NCBI GenBank assembly: GCA_016704435.1
Contig: JADJAB010000001.1
Span: 496,001 to 560,000 of the forward strand
Source of the DNA: Rhodobacter sp.
GTDB taxonomy: Bacteria > Pseudomonadota > Alphaproteobacteria > Rhodobacterales > Rhodobacteraceae
Length of the DNA stretch: 64,000 nucleotides
Direction of reading: 5' to 3'
Both the position numbers and the translations under genes were made by a program. Of this stretch, positions 1 through 8,271 are shown piece by piece. Position 1 is the stretch's first letter, and every line of letters begins with the position of its first letter. Under the pieces are notes generated by a model, which made no database searches, was not told the DNA's origin, and saw only the letters and a list, made by a program, of their open reading frames with translations.

Positions 1-1
1 C

Positions 2-739
2 ATTGCCGATGCCGAGCGCGCCGGGGCCGATGCGGTGATCGTGGCCGATCTGGGCCTGCTGGCCCATGCAGCGCGCCACCACCCAGGCCTGCGGCGGCAC
101 CTGTCGGTGCAGGCGGCGGCAGCGAATGCCGATGTCATCAACTTCTACGGCCGCGAATTCGGGGTAAAACGCGTGGTTCTGCCCCGCGTCCTGTCGGTGC
201 CGGAAATCGCCGCGATCAAGGCCGATACCGCAGTAGAGATCGAGGTCTTTGTCTTTGGCGGCCTTTGCGTGATGGCCGAGGGGCGCTGTTCGCTGTCGTC
301 CTATGCCACCGGGAAATCGCCCAACATGAACGGCGTCTGCTCCCCGGCCACCCACGTCGAATACCACGACGACTGGGGCGCGCTGTCGGCCAAACTTGGC
401 GGCTACACCATCCACCGCGTCGGCGCGGGCGAACCGGCGCCCTATCCGACGCTGTGCAAGGGCTGCTTCACCGCAGGGGAGACCACCGGCCACCTGTTCG
501 AAGATCCCGTCAGCCTGAACGCCGAGGCGCTGATCCCGCAACTGGCCAAGGCCGGCGTAACCGCGCTGAAGATCGAAGGGCGGCAACGATCCCGTTCGTA
601 TGTGGCGCAGGTGGTGCGCAATTTCCGTGCCGCCGTTGATGCGCACGCCGCCGGTCTGCCGATGCCCCAAGGCATGCTGGCCAGCCTGACCGAAGGCCAG
701 GCTGCCACCGCCGGGGCCTACAAGAAAACCTGGAGGTAG
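2..739 (+). CDS. ubiU: Ubiquinone biosynthesis protein UbiU, U32 peptidase family (5' end outside window)
   Basis: Partial gene: the frame is already open at base 2 and ends with TAG at 737-739, leaving about 245 residues. It contains the four cysteines that bind the 4Fe-4S cluster in UbiU: a CVMAEGRC pair seven residues apart, a GVC cysteine and the CKGCF motif. UbiU with UbiV performs oxygen-independent hydroxylation steps of ubiquinone synthesis in the cytoplasm (established for the family). ubiV begins 4 bases downstream, so the two are co-transcribed. The pair suggests ubiquinone is also made under low oxygen, which fits the Crp/Fnr regulator nearby. Family assignment is secure; the N-terminus is unseen. 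Confidence 0.93.
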   Translation: MADAERAGADAVIVADLGLLAHAARHHPGLRRHLSVQAAAANADVINFYGREFGVKRVVLPRVLSVPEIAAIKADTAVEIEVFVFGGLCVMAEGRCSLSSYATGKSPNMNGVCSPATHVEYHDDWGALSAKLGGYTIHRVGAGEPAPYPTLCKGCFTAGETTGHLFEDPVSLNAEALIPQLAKAGVTALKIEGRQRSRSYVAQVVRNFRAAVDAHAAGLPMPQGMLASLTEGQAATAGAYKKTWR

Positions 740-743
740 CCGC

Positions 744-1661
744 ATGGACCTGACCGTCGGACCAAACCAGTTCTTCTGGAAAGCCGAAGACTGGGCCAGT
801 TTCTACGACAGCCTGGCCACCGCCCCGGTGTCCCGCGTAGTGTTGGGGGAGCTGGTCTGCTCCAAACGGCTGCCGTTCTTTCAGGACCGCATTCCCGCCG
901 CGATCGAGACGCTGCTTGCGGCGGGCAAAGAGGTTGCGGTGACCTCGCTGGCGCTGATCACCCTGAAACGCGAACGCAAGCTGAGTGCGGAACTGGTCGA
1001 GGCGGGCATCGAGGTTGAGGTGAACGACCTGACCATGCTGGCTTACCTGCCGGAAAAGACGCCGTTTTCGGTTGGGCCGCTGGTCAACGTTTATAACGAG
1101 GGCACGCTGGGCTGGTTGGCCGCGCGGGGGGCGACACAGGTTTGCCTTCCGCCGGAATTGCCGCTGGATCAGGTGCGCAGCCTTGCGCGTGCCGGCGCCG
1201 ACATGAGGGTCAGGATCGAGGTCTGGGGCCATGGTCGCTTGCCGCTGGCGATCTCGGGGCGGTGCTATCACGCCCGCCTGCATGGCCGCACCAAGGACAA
1301 TTGCCAGTTTGCTTGCGAGGACGATCCCGACGGGCTGGAGGTCTCGACCCTTGAGGGACAGAAATTTCTGGCGATGAACGGCGTGCAGACCCTGTCGGAC
1401 ACCTTCGCCTGCGTCGATCATCAGGTCGAGTTGTTGCGCGACGCCGGGGTTTCGGCCCTGCGCCTGTCGCCGCAGACCGGCGATTTCGCGGCGGTTTGTG
1501 CGCTTTATCGCGGGCGTCTGGATGGCAGGGTCAGCCGCGGCGGGGTGGCGGCGGCGTTGCTTGAGGCGTATCCGGGAATCAGGTTGAGCGACGGGTTCCT
1601 GACCGGGGCCACCGGGGCCGAATGGTCCGGCGCCAGATCTGGCGCGAAGGTTGAAGCGTGA
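744..1661 (+). CDS. ubiV: Ubiquinone biosynthesis protein UbiV, U32 peptidase family
   Basis: 305 residues, close to the usual UbiV length. Cys39, Cys174, Cys187 and Cys191 have the same spacing as the 4Fe-4S ligands of characterised UbiV (39, then a triad spaced 13 and 4). UbiV forms a heterodimer with UbiU for O2-independent ring hydroxylation in ubiquinone synthesis. The ATG at 744 lies 4 bases after the ubiU stop and follows a GGAGG-like ribosome site inside the end of ubiU. Translation is probably coupled to ubiU. The next gene starts 11 bases after its stop. Confidence 0.94.
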   Translation: MDLTVGPNQFFWKAEDWASFYDSLATAPVSRVVLGELVCSKRLPFFQDRIPAAIETLLAAGKEVAVTSLALITLKRERKLSAELVEAGIEVEVNDLTMLAYLPEKTPFSVGPLVNVYNEGTLGWLAARGATQVCLPPELPLDQVRSLARAGADMRVRIEVWGHGRLPLAISGRCYHARLHGRTKDNCQFACEDDPDGLEVSTLEGQKFLAMNGVQTLSDTFACVDHQVELLRDAGVSALRLSPQTGDFAAVCALYRGRLDGRVSRGGVAAALLEAYPGIRLSDGFLTGATGAEWSGARSGAKVEA

Positions 1662-1672
1662 AGGGAACGACC

Positions 1673-2215
1673 ATGAAGATCGGATTTGTCAGCGTTGAAG
1701 GGCGGGGAGAGATTGACCGGCTGCTGTCGGAAACGGCGGCGGCTTTGGCTGCGCAGGGCATCCGCACGGCGGGGATTGTCAAGGATCACGATCATTGCAG
1801 TGCCTTTGCCAATGGCTGCGACATGATGGTGCGGGTGCTGCCGAATGGCGCGGTGATCAAGATCACCCAGGACCTTGGCGAAGGCTCGGATGCCTGCCGC
1901 CTGGACCCCTCGGCAATCGCCGAAGCCGTGGCGCAGGTGGAGAACACCGCGCTTGAGGCGGCGCAACTGTTCATCCTGAACAAGTTCGGCCCCGAAGAGG
2001 CGGCGGGGCGCGGGTTCCGTGCCGTCATCGCCAAGGCGCTGGACAACGGGATTCCGGTTCTGGTCGGTGTTGGCAAGACCTGCCGCGCGGATTTCGAGAC
2101 CTTCGCCGGCGGGTTGGCCGAAGCCTTGCCCGGCGACCCCGCCGCGATCAGCGCCTGGTGCCAGTCGGCAGTTCAGCCCGCGCCGGTCGGCGGTGGGAAG
2201 GCCATGGTCTTGTAG
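1673..2215 (+). CDS. DUF2478 family protein (putative nucleotide-binding protein)
   Basis: 180 residues from the ATG at 1673, chosen over the upstream GTG at 1658 because AAGGGA sits just before it. It starts with a hydrophobic beta strand (MKIGFVSVEGRGEIDRLL) and has internal NTPase-like alternation of helices and strands, resembling DUF2478 proteins often annotated near molybdenum or anaerobic genes. Function is not established. It follows ubiV closely and is probably in the same operon. Its last 43 bases overlap the convergent end of alkB (2173-2215), unusually tight packing. Confidence 0.72.
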   Translation: MKIGFVSVEGRGEIDRLLSETAAALAAQGIRTAGIVKDHDHCSAFANGCDMMVRVLPNGAVIKITQDLGEGSDACRLDPSAIAEAVAQVENTALEAAQLFILNKFGPEEAAGRGFRAVIAKALDNGIPVLVGVGKTCRADFETFAGGLAEALPGDPAAISAWCQSAVQPAPVGGGKAMVL

Positions 2216-3301
2216 GGCGTCCAGTCCGTTATCTCGGGGTAGAACTGCCGCCGCCAGTCGCGGACGCGCGGATTGAACCGCCGCCGCCACAACGGCGGTA
2301 TCATCGCCATCGAGGTCATCGGCGGATAGCCGGTCGGCAGTTGCGGCGCCTTGCTTTGATCGAAGATCTGCAACAGCGGAAACCGCCGCATCGGGTGCAG
2401 GTGGTGGTCGGCATGGCGTTGCAGGTTGATCAGCAACAGGCCGGAAACGCGATACGCCGAATCCCACGAATGATGCGCCCGGACGGGCTCATACTTGCCG
2501 TCGCCCAGATATTTCCGCGTCAGCCCGTAGTGTTCGACATAGTTGGTCAGCTCCAGCTGCCAGACGGCGACAAAGGCTTGCAGCGCGAAAAGACCGACAC
2601 CCATCCAGCCACCAATGACGAAGGCCAGCGCCAGAAATCCCAGCTGCAGGGCCAGATACTTGAAGATCGGGTTCGACGGATGCCATGGCCCGCGCTTGCG
2701 CCGTGCCAGCATCGCCTTTTCGGCCCGCCAGGCAGACCCCGGCCCCTGCCGCAGGACGCGCGGAAAGAACCGCAGGAAGCTTTCGTTATAGCGCGCAGTC
2801 ACGGTGTCGCGCGGGGTGCCGACATGGGGTGATGCACCAGAAGATGCTCGGTCCGGAAATGGCCATAAAGCACCATAGCCATCAGGAGATCGCCCAAGGC
2901 CCGCTCGGCCCGGCTGGATTTGTGAAACAGTTCATGGGCATAGACGATGCCGACGGTGCCGGTGGTGACGCCGATGCCGAACATGATGCCAAGGGTCTCC
3001 AGCGCGCTGTAGCCGCCGGTCCGGGTCAGCGCCCAGATCGCGCCGAAGACCAGGCAGACCTCGATCGGAAACCAGATCCAGGTCAGCAGGCGGAACCAGA
3101 ACAATTCGCTGTCGGGGGTGTCGGGGTCCGGGTTGGTCAGGTTCTTGCCCAGGATCGTGTCCAGGATCGGCATCAGCACCCAGCCATAGGCGGGGATCAG
3201 GAGAATGGTCCAACCACCGTGCAGGATCGCCAACAGCACCAGCGGCACGAAGGTCAGCGTCAGCCAATAGGGCCAGGCCTTGAGGGCAGGGGGCGGGTCA
3301 T
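2173..3301 (-). CDS. alkB: Alkane 1-monooxygenase AlkB, frame interrupted by one or two single-base indels
   Basis: Two minus-strand frames together make one integral-membrane di-iron hydroxylase of the AlkB/XylM family, about 370 residues. The His motifs are visible: AHELFHK and the HLLVHH cluster in the 5' part, and LQRHADHHLHP in the 3' part, with several hydrophobic membrane segments. AlkB hydroxylates the terminal carbon of medium-chain alkanes using rubredoxin electrons. The break is near 2825: restoring one C in a CCCC run rejoins the frame across the HPHVGTPRDT region. A second missing C near 3286 would let the gene start at the ATG overlapping the P450 stop (ATGA, 3301); otherwise GTG at 3248 is the start. 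It follows the P450 in an apparent operon. No rubredoxin gene is seen nearby. Confidence 0.85.
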
Positions 3302-4779
3302 GCTTCGGTCGTGCCTTCCGGTATGATCTGTTCGCGCGGCGTCAGCCGCAGTTGAATGCCGTCGCGCGCCCGCACGGTCAGATGGGCCACCGGCACCGGA
3401 ACCTGCCCCTCGACCGGTTCAAACCGGAAGGCGCGCACCAGCATCGACAGCAGCAGCGGCCCCTCGGCCATCGCGAAGGCCGATCCGGGGCAGACCCGCG
3501 CCCCGGCAGAGAAGGGGATATAGGCGGTGCGCAAGCCGTTGCGGCCATTCGGCGTGTCGAACCGGCCCGGATCGAAATCATCCGGCCGGTCCCAGATCCG
3601 CTCATGCCGGTGCAGGTGCCAGGGGCTGAGGATGACCTGCGAACCCCTGGCGATGTCGCGGCCACGGAAATGTTCCGGGCAGGCGGCTTCGCGCACGAAC
3701 ATCGGCACCGGGGGGTAGAGCCGCATCGCCTCGCGGAAGACCGCGCGGGCGTCGCGCAGCTTGTGCAGGGTCGAGAAGTAGATCTTGTCCGGCTCATAGG
3801 TGACCAGGGCTTCTGCGGCCACCCGGTCCTGCCATTCGGGATGCGTGGCCAGCAGATACAATGCCCAGGCAAGGGCGGCGGCCGAGGTCTCGTGCCCGGC
3901 CAGAAAGAAGATCGCGACCTGGTCGATCATCTCTTCCACGTCGAAGCACTTGCCGGTTTCCGGGTCGGGGGTGGTCATGATCTTGGTGGCAAGATCATCG
4001 GGCGCTGTCTTCGCTGCAATCTGCCCGGCTCGCGCATGGATCAATTGCCCGATCAGCCCGCGGATCGTGGCCGCCGTGCGCTTGGTGCGCCGCGAATGCA
4101 GGCGCGGAAACCACTTTGGCAGCGGCAGCAGGGCCAACAGATTGGCCACCGGCTGTTCCTGCTGGTGTTCGCGGAAGGTGGCAAAGGCGGCGCTGGCGAT
4201 TTCATTCTCGATCGGGACCGAAAAGAGCGTGCGGAAGATCACGTCCATCGCCACATGGCTGGCGTGGCTTTCCACTTCGACGGGGCGGCCATCGGCCAAG
4301 GGGCGCAGGCGCTCGACCGCCGCGACGCCACTGTCCCACATGGCGGGAAAGATGCTGCGCAGGCGGCCGCCTTCAAAGGCCGGGTCGATGATGCGGCGCT
4401 GATGTCGCCACAGATCGCCGTTCGAGATGAAGATCGACTCGCCCAGAAGCGGCTTCAGCCCGGTGCGCACCCGTTCGGATTTGGGGAAATCCATCGGGCG
4501 TTCCTTCAGCACCAGATCGACCAGTGCGGGGTCGTTGCACATGTAGGATCGGAAAAACGGCGTGCGGAACTCGGCCATCCAGGCGCGGTATAGCCGCGCC
4601 GGCTGGGCTGACAGGATGTCTCTCTTGAACAGCTTGAAATAGGCCCAGGGCGACACTTTCCCGACCCGCGAGGCCGGTTTCGGTGGCTTGGGCCTTTGCT
4701 CCGGCCTCGGGGTGTCGAACAAATCAACGTCCTTTCTCGTGGCAGGCCGATCTCTGGCGGCGCGTCGGCGGCCCGTCAT
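3298..4779 (-). CDS. Cytochrome P450
   Basis: 493 residues. Standard P450 landmarks are present: I-helix AGHETS at 294-299, K-helix ExxR at 350-353 (EAMR), and the heme-ligand loop PFSAGARVCPG with Cys430. P450s insert one oxygen atom from O2 into unactivated C-H bonds. Being directly upstream of alkB with an ATGA overlap suggests a shared role in oxidising alkanes, fatty acids or similar hydrophobic substrates. No ferredoxin or reductase gene is adjacent. The ATG at 4779 overlaps the palindromic operator at 4778-4793, so a TTG at 4722 preceded by AAAGGA may be the true start. It does not look like a short CYP153; subfamily not assigned. Confidence 0.88.
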   Translation of the reverse strand: MTGRRRAARDRPATRKDVDLFDTPRPEQRPKPPKPASRVGKVSPWAYFKLFKRDILSAQPARLYRAWMAEFRTPFFRSYMCNDPALVDLVLKERPMDFPKSERVRTGLKPLLGESIFISNGDLWRHQRRIIDPAFEGGRLRSIFPAMWDSGVAAVERLRPLADGRPVEVESHASHVAMDVIFRTLFSVPIENEIASAAFATFREHQQEQPVANLLALLPLPKWFPRLHSRRTKRTAATIRGLIGQLIHARAGQIAAKTAPDDLATKIMTTPDPETGKCFDVEEMIDQVAIFFLAGHETSAAALAWALYLLATHPEWQDRVAAEALVTYEPDKIYFSTLHKLRDARAVFREAMRLYPPVPMFVREAACPEHFRGRDIARGSQVILSPWHLHRHERIWDRPDDFDPGRFDTPNGRNGLRTAYIPFSAGARVCPGSAFAMAEGPLLLSMLVRAFRFEPVEGQVPVPVAHLTVRARDGIQLRLTPREQIIPEGTTEA

Positions 4780-4793
4780 TGACGATCGTCAAT
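4778..4793. promoter_or_regulatory. FNR/Dnr-like palindrome
   Basis: ATTGACGATCGTCAAT is a perfect 16-bp palindrome whose core TTGAC-N4-GTCAA matches the FNR-box layout (TTGAT-N4-ATCAA) except for T to C in each arm. It lies between the P450-alkB pair and the divergent Crp/Fnr gene, whose recognition helix carries the E..SR residues that read TTGA half-sites. It overlaps the annotated P450 start codon, so it would act as a promoter element or a repressor block. Binding is inferred. Confidence 0.6.
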
Positions 4794-4936
4794 TTTTCGA
4801 CCACCAGCCGCCGGGAAATCGCCGTTTTCACCGGACTTGCTGATTGTCATAGGGTCGCGCAGGCTGATACCGGGGGCTTTCCGGCAAGACCGCGCAAGAT
4901 CCGCTGCCGCGCCTCGGCGCAAACCCGAAGGGCAGG

Positions 4937-5647
4937 ATGAAAGAGACCGAACACCCCTGCGCGAAGTGCTCGTTCCATGCGCAAAGCCTGTGGCAGCCTG
5001 TGGCGGGCGCGGCCCTGTCCACCCTTGCGCGCAGTTTCACCCGGCGCGAGCTGGACGAGGGGGGCACGCTTTACCATCAGGGCGTGCCCAGCGACGGGGT
5101 CTATTGCGTCTCGCGCGGGCTGATCGCCATTCGCACCTTCGGCCCGGATGGTGGCTCCAGCCTGCTTCGGCTTGCCTATCCCGGCGATCTGGTCGGCTAT
5201 CGCGCCTTCCTGACCGGGCGCGGACACCGGACCGAAGCCCGGGCGCTGATGCCCTCGCGCGTGTGCGTCGTGGCGCGGCACGATGCGCAGCGGGTTGTCC
5301 AGGCCTGCCCGGCCGTCCTAGCCCGCCTGGCCGAGCGATGCGCCGACGATCTGGATCGGTATCAGGAGCGTATCCAGGAAATCGCCCGTCTTCCCAACAA
5401 GGCGCGCCTGCTGCGCCTGCTGGACCAGTTGATGACGGCGCATGGCGAAGCGGAGGGCGACATACGCAGCATGCGCCTGCCAATTTCGCGCCGGGATCTG
5501 GCCGATGTTCTGGGGGTGCAGCCGGAAACGCTGTCACGGCTGATGAAACGGCTGGAGGCCGAGGGGCTGCTGCGATCGTCCGGGCGCATGATCGTGATCC
5601 GGCAGAGGCCACCGGATCGGCCTTGGTCCGAAGCCTGCCGGGGATGA
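4937..5647 (+). CDS. Crp/Fnr family transcriptional regulator
   Basis: 236 residues. It has an N-terminal cyclic-nucleotide-binding-like barrel and a C-terminal winged helix. The helix-turn-helix reads RRDLADVLGVQPETLSRLMK, with the E-x-x-S-R recognition residues typical of FNR-box binders. Two N-terminal cysteines (HPCAKC) plus central cysteines could ligate an Fe-S cluster as in FnrL, but the usual three-cysteine N-terminal pattern is incomplete, so oxygen sensing is uncertain. It is divergent from P450-alkB with an FNR-like palindrome between them, so it may regulate those oxygenases and itself. Confidence 0.85.
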   Translation: MKETEHPCAKCSFHAQSLWQPVAGAALSTLARSFTRRELDEGGTLYHQGVPSDGVYCVSRGLIAIRTFGPDGGSSLLRLAYPGDLVGYRAFLTGRGHRTEARALMPSRVCVVARHDAQRVVQACPAVLARLAERCADDLDRYQERIQEIARLPNKARLLRLLDQLMTAHGEAEGDIRSMRLPISRRDLADVLGVQPETLSRLMKRLEAEGLLRSSGRMIVIRQRPPDRPWSEACRG

Positions 5648-5763
5648 TCGGCGCCTTGCTTCGCTTTGCTGGCGGGTTGGTCACCCTCTTCTGACGGCGC
5701 CCGTGCCACGATCGTCCGGACGGGATCAGGTTGATTTTGCCATGACGAAAGGAATGGTCACGG

Positions 5764-6255
5764 CTAAAGGTGCAGCTCCGAACCTTCGTCCGGAACGCGG
5801 TCGCTTGCTCCCGGTGAGCCGATCAAGAGGCGCAGCAACCGCTTCAGTTCGGCCTGCTCGCTTTGCGAAAGGGCCTCGGTCAGCATCAGCTCGCTTCTTG
5901 CGATCAGCGGTTGCATCCGTTCGTGTGCGTGGCGGCCCGTGTCGGTCGCGATATAGACGGCCTGCCTTGCGTCCCCCGGCATTGGGCTGCCGGTGACGCG
6001 CCCCGCCGCCATCAGTGGCTTCAGCGTGGTGGTGATGACAGAAGCCGATGTGCCAAGCGCACGACACAGCCGGGAATGGGAAATACCCGGGTTGTGGGTC
6101 ACAAGTTCCATGATCATGAACTGCAAGGGCGTGATTCCCTCGGCCGCAAAGGCCGACCGGAACACTGTCTGCCCCAGATTGAAGCCATGCCGCAGCAGAT
6201 GGCCGATCAGATCATGCAGGATACCCGTTTCCAGATCGTCTGGGTCTTTCGTCAT
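5764..6255 (-). CDS. MarR family transcriptional regulator
   Basis: 163 residues from the ATG at 6255 (MTKDPDD); longer in-frame extensions run into the intergenic region and look non-coding. It has a MarR-type winged helix with SHSRLCRALGTSASVITTTLKPLMAAGRV as the DNA-binding helices, followed by the wing and a C-terminal dimerisation helix. It is divergent from the FAD monooxygenase gene, the classic layout for a repressor relieved by an aromatic ligand. The 136-base intergenic region holds paired GTTTAC motifs that may be its operator. Confidence 0.88.
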   Translation of the reverse strand: MTKDPDDLETGILHDLIGHLLRHGFNLGQTVFRSAFAAEGITPLQFMIMELVTHNPGISHSRLCRALGTSASVITTTLKPLMAAGRVTGSPMPGDARQAVYIATDTGRHAHERMQPLIARSELMLTEALSQSEQAELKRLLRLLIGSPGASDRVPDEGSELHL

Positions 6256-6305
6256 TCCATTCAACCCACCTGCAAGCGCCCTCACACCGGCTAGCGGAAA
6301 ATGCC

Positions 6306-6332
6306 GTTTACTCAAGATGCCATATTGTTTAC
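6306..6332. promoter_or_regulatory. Paired GTTTAC repeats, candidate MarR operator
   Basis: GTTTAC occurs at 6306-6311 and again at 6327-6332, 21 bases apart (two helical turns). The second copy is part of TTTACCTGATAAA, an imperfect palindrome. They lie in the intergenic region between the divergent MarR and FAD monooxygenase genes. Regulator assignment is by position only. Confidence 0.4.
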
Positions 6333-6391
6333 CTGATAAATGACTTTCCTGCCAGCCAGGCATGCGGCACTTTGACCTCGAAGGAGATGAC

Positions 6392-7660
6392 ATGACCGTT
6401 CTTATCGCTGGCGCAGGGATTGCGGGGTTGTCACTGGGGCTGACGCTGCATCAGATCGGAGTCCCCTTCCGCATCCATGAATCGGCGCGCGACCTGCAGC
6501 CGCTTGGCGTCGGTATCAATCTGCAGCCAAGTGCGGTGCGAGAGCTGTTCGATCTGGGGCTGGAAGCCGAACTTGAAGCGCTTGGCGTGCGGACGCGCAG
6601 CTACGGGTTCCACACGAAAAGCGGCCGTGAGATTTGGACAGAGCCGCGCGGAACCTGGGCCGGCTATCGTTGGCCGCAATACTCGGTCCACCGTGGCGCG
6701 TTCCAGATGCTGCTGTACCGCACGCTGATCCAGCGCGCTGGCGAGGGTTGCGTCGTCACCACAAGCCGGGCCAGCGGGTTCACCAACCACGCAGGCAAGG
6801 CAGAGCTTCACCTTCAGGGTGCCGCCGGCCCGTTGTCGGTGACCGGGGAGTTGATCGTCGGCGCCGACGGAATCCATTCGGCGATCCGCCACCAGATGTA
6901 TCCGGACGAGGGCGCGCCGGTCTGGGCGGGGGCCGTGCTGTGGCGCGGCACCAGCCGTGCAAAGCCGTTTCTGAACGGCGGGGCGATGATTCTTGCCGGG
7001 CATGACGATCAGCGCTTCGTCGCCTATCCGATCACCGGGCCAGACCCGGAAACCGGACTTGCCACGATCAACTGGATTGCGGAAATCCGGGTTGACCCGG
7101 CGCAGGGCTGGAACAAGGAAGACTGGAACCGCGCCGCCGACAAGGCCGTTTTTCTGCCCGCCTTCGAAGGCTGGACCTTCGACTGGCTGGATGTGCCGGG
7201 GCTGATCCGGGGTGCCGACAAGGTCTTTGAATACCCGATGGTGGACCGTGACCCGATCCCGCGCTGGACCGACGGCCAAGTGACCTTGATGGGCGATGCG
7301 GCGCATCCGACCTATCCGGTGGGTTCGAATGGCGCGACGCAGGCGATTGTCGATGCACGGCTGATCGGGGCTGCCTTGCGCGACCACGGGGTCGGGCCCG
7401 AGGCGCTGTTGGCCTATGAGGCGATCGCCCGGCCGCACACACGCGAAGTGATCCTGGCCAATCGCGGCGGTGGGCCGGATGCCGTAATGCAGCGCGTCGA
7501 AGACCTTTGCGGCGGAGAGTTCGAGCGGATCGACGATGTGATCCCGCATGCGGAACTGGCCGCCCATGCCGCCAGATACAAGCAGCTTGCCGGATTCAGC
7601 ATCGAAGCGCTGAATTCCCAGGCCCCGCTGGTTGGCGCCCTTGCGGGCGGGCCGGGCTGA
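6392..7660 (+). CDS. FAD-dependent aromatic-ring monooxygenase (PHBH-like class A)
   Basis: 422 residues starting at ATG 6392, which follows GAAGGAGATG. The FAD Rossmann motif GAGIAG is at residues 7-12, the DG motif reads VGADGIHSAIR in the middle, and the GD motif MGDAAHPTYPVGSNG is near residue 300. These define the class A flavoprotein hydroxylases that use NAD(P)H and O2 to hydroxylate phenol-like or N-heteroaromatic rings. The overall sequence resembles PhzS-like members. Its stop overlaps the DUF3237 start by one base, so the two are translationally coupled. Substrate unknown; the neighbouring polyamine-type importer and amidase suggest a nitrogenous compound. Confidence 0.9.
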   Translation: MTVLIAGAGIAGLSLGLTLHQIGVPFRIHESARDLQPLGVGINLQPSAVRELFDLGLEAELEALGVRTRSYGFHTKSGREIWTEPRGTWAGYRWPQYSVHRGAFQMLLYRTLIQRAGEGCVVTTSRASGFTNHAGKAELHLQGAAGPLSVTGELIVGADGIHSAIRHQMYPDEGAPVWAGAVLWRGTSRAKPFLNGGAMILAGHDDQRFVAYPITGPDPETGLATINWIAEIRVDPAQGWNKEDWNRAADKAVFLPAFEGWTFDWLDVPGLIRGADKVFEYPMVDRDPIPRWTDGQVTLMGDAAHPTYPVGSNGATQAIVDARLIGAALRDHGVGPEALLAYEAIARPHTREVILANRGGGPDAVMQRVEDLCGGEFERIDDVIPHAELAAHAARYKQLAGFSIEALNSQAPLVGALAGGPG

Positions 7661-8106
7661 TGAGCGGGGCCGATCCGGGCCCGTCCTTGCCGCCGCCTGG
7701 CCTTGTGCATCTGGCGGATTTCTCCATCCGGGTCGCGCCGCCGCGGATCATCGTCGACTCTGCCAACGGCGGGCGCCGCTTCGTGGAAATCCTGGGCGGC
7801 ACCGTGCGCGGCGCCCGTCTGGCTGGCACAATCCTGCCCGGCGGCAGCGATGACCAGCGCATCGGCGCCGATGGCGTGATCCACATCCACGCCCGCTATC
7901 TGATCGAGACGTCGGATGGCACAATTCTGCATCTGGACAGCACCGGTTTGCGGGTTCCAGACCCCGCCGGGGTCTATTTCGTGACGACCTTGCGGTTTGA
8001 GGCTGCCGCGCCCGGCTATCTCTGGATGACCCGGCGCCTCTTCGTCACCAGTGGCGAACGCCGCAACGATCAGGTGTTCCTGTCGGCTTTCGAGGTCGCG
8101 GGCTAG
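7660..8106 (+). CDS. DUF3237 domain protein, copy 1
   Basis: 148 residues. The features are those of DUF3237 (UPF0311): an early GG-R-x-G segment (EILGGTVRGARLAGTILPGGSDDQRIGADG) and the middle ARYLIETSDGTILHLDSTGLR strand pair. The family forms a beta barrel of unknown function, frequently encoded beside flavin monooxygenases and catabolic enzymes. The start ATG overlaps the FAD monooxygenase stop (TGATG). A divergent paralogue lies at 14464-14934, so the locus has two copies. Confidence 0.85.
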   Translation: MSGADPGPSLPPPGLVHLADFSIRVAPPRIIVDSANGGRRFVEILGGTVRGARLAGTILPGGSDDQRIGADGVIHIHARYLIETSDGTILHLDSTGLRVPDPAGVYFVTTLRFEAAAPGYLWMTRRLFVTSGERRNDQVFLSAFEVAG

Positions 8107-8162
8107 GCCGCTCCACCCGACATCCGCAAGACAGAAAGTTGCGAGATTCCGCATCAATATGT

Positions 8163-8190
8163 CTGAACATTACTTGACTGACTGTTCAGT
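8163..8190. promoter_or_regulatory. Inverted repeat upstream of the ABC importer, candidate TetR operator
   Basis: CTGAACA at 8163-8169 is mirrored by TGTTCAG at 8183-8189 (13-base spacer). Inside it, ACTGA-CTGT-TCAGT at 8177-8190 is a tighter palindrome. The element sits 80-110 bases ahead of the first importer gene, where a promoter is expected. The TetR-family regulator encoded at 13733 in the same locus is the natural candidate to bind it. Confidence 0.45.
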
Positions 8191-8271
8191 TATGTTTCTA
8201 ATCCGCCGCGACGACCAGATTCGTAGCGGTCGGGCGCGGGCCATCTGCCCGCCCGCAGAGGAGAGCAGATC

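Noticed and set aside
3298..4779. Calling the P450 a CYP153 alkane hydroxylase
   Set aside because: Length and sequence pattern do not look like CYP153; only family-level P450 motifs are secure, so no subfamily was assigned.
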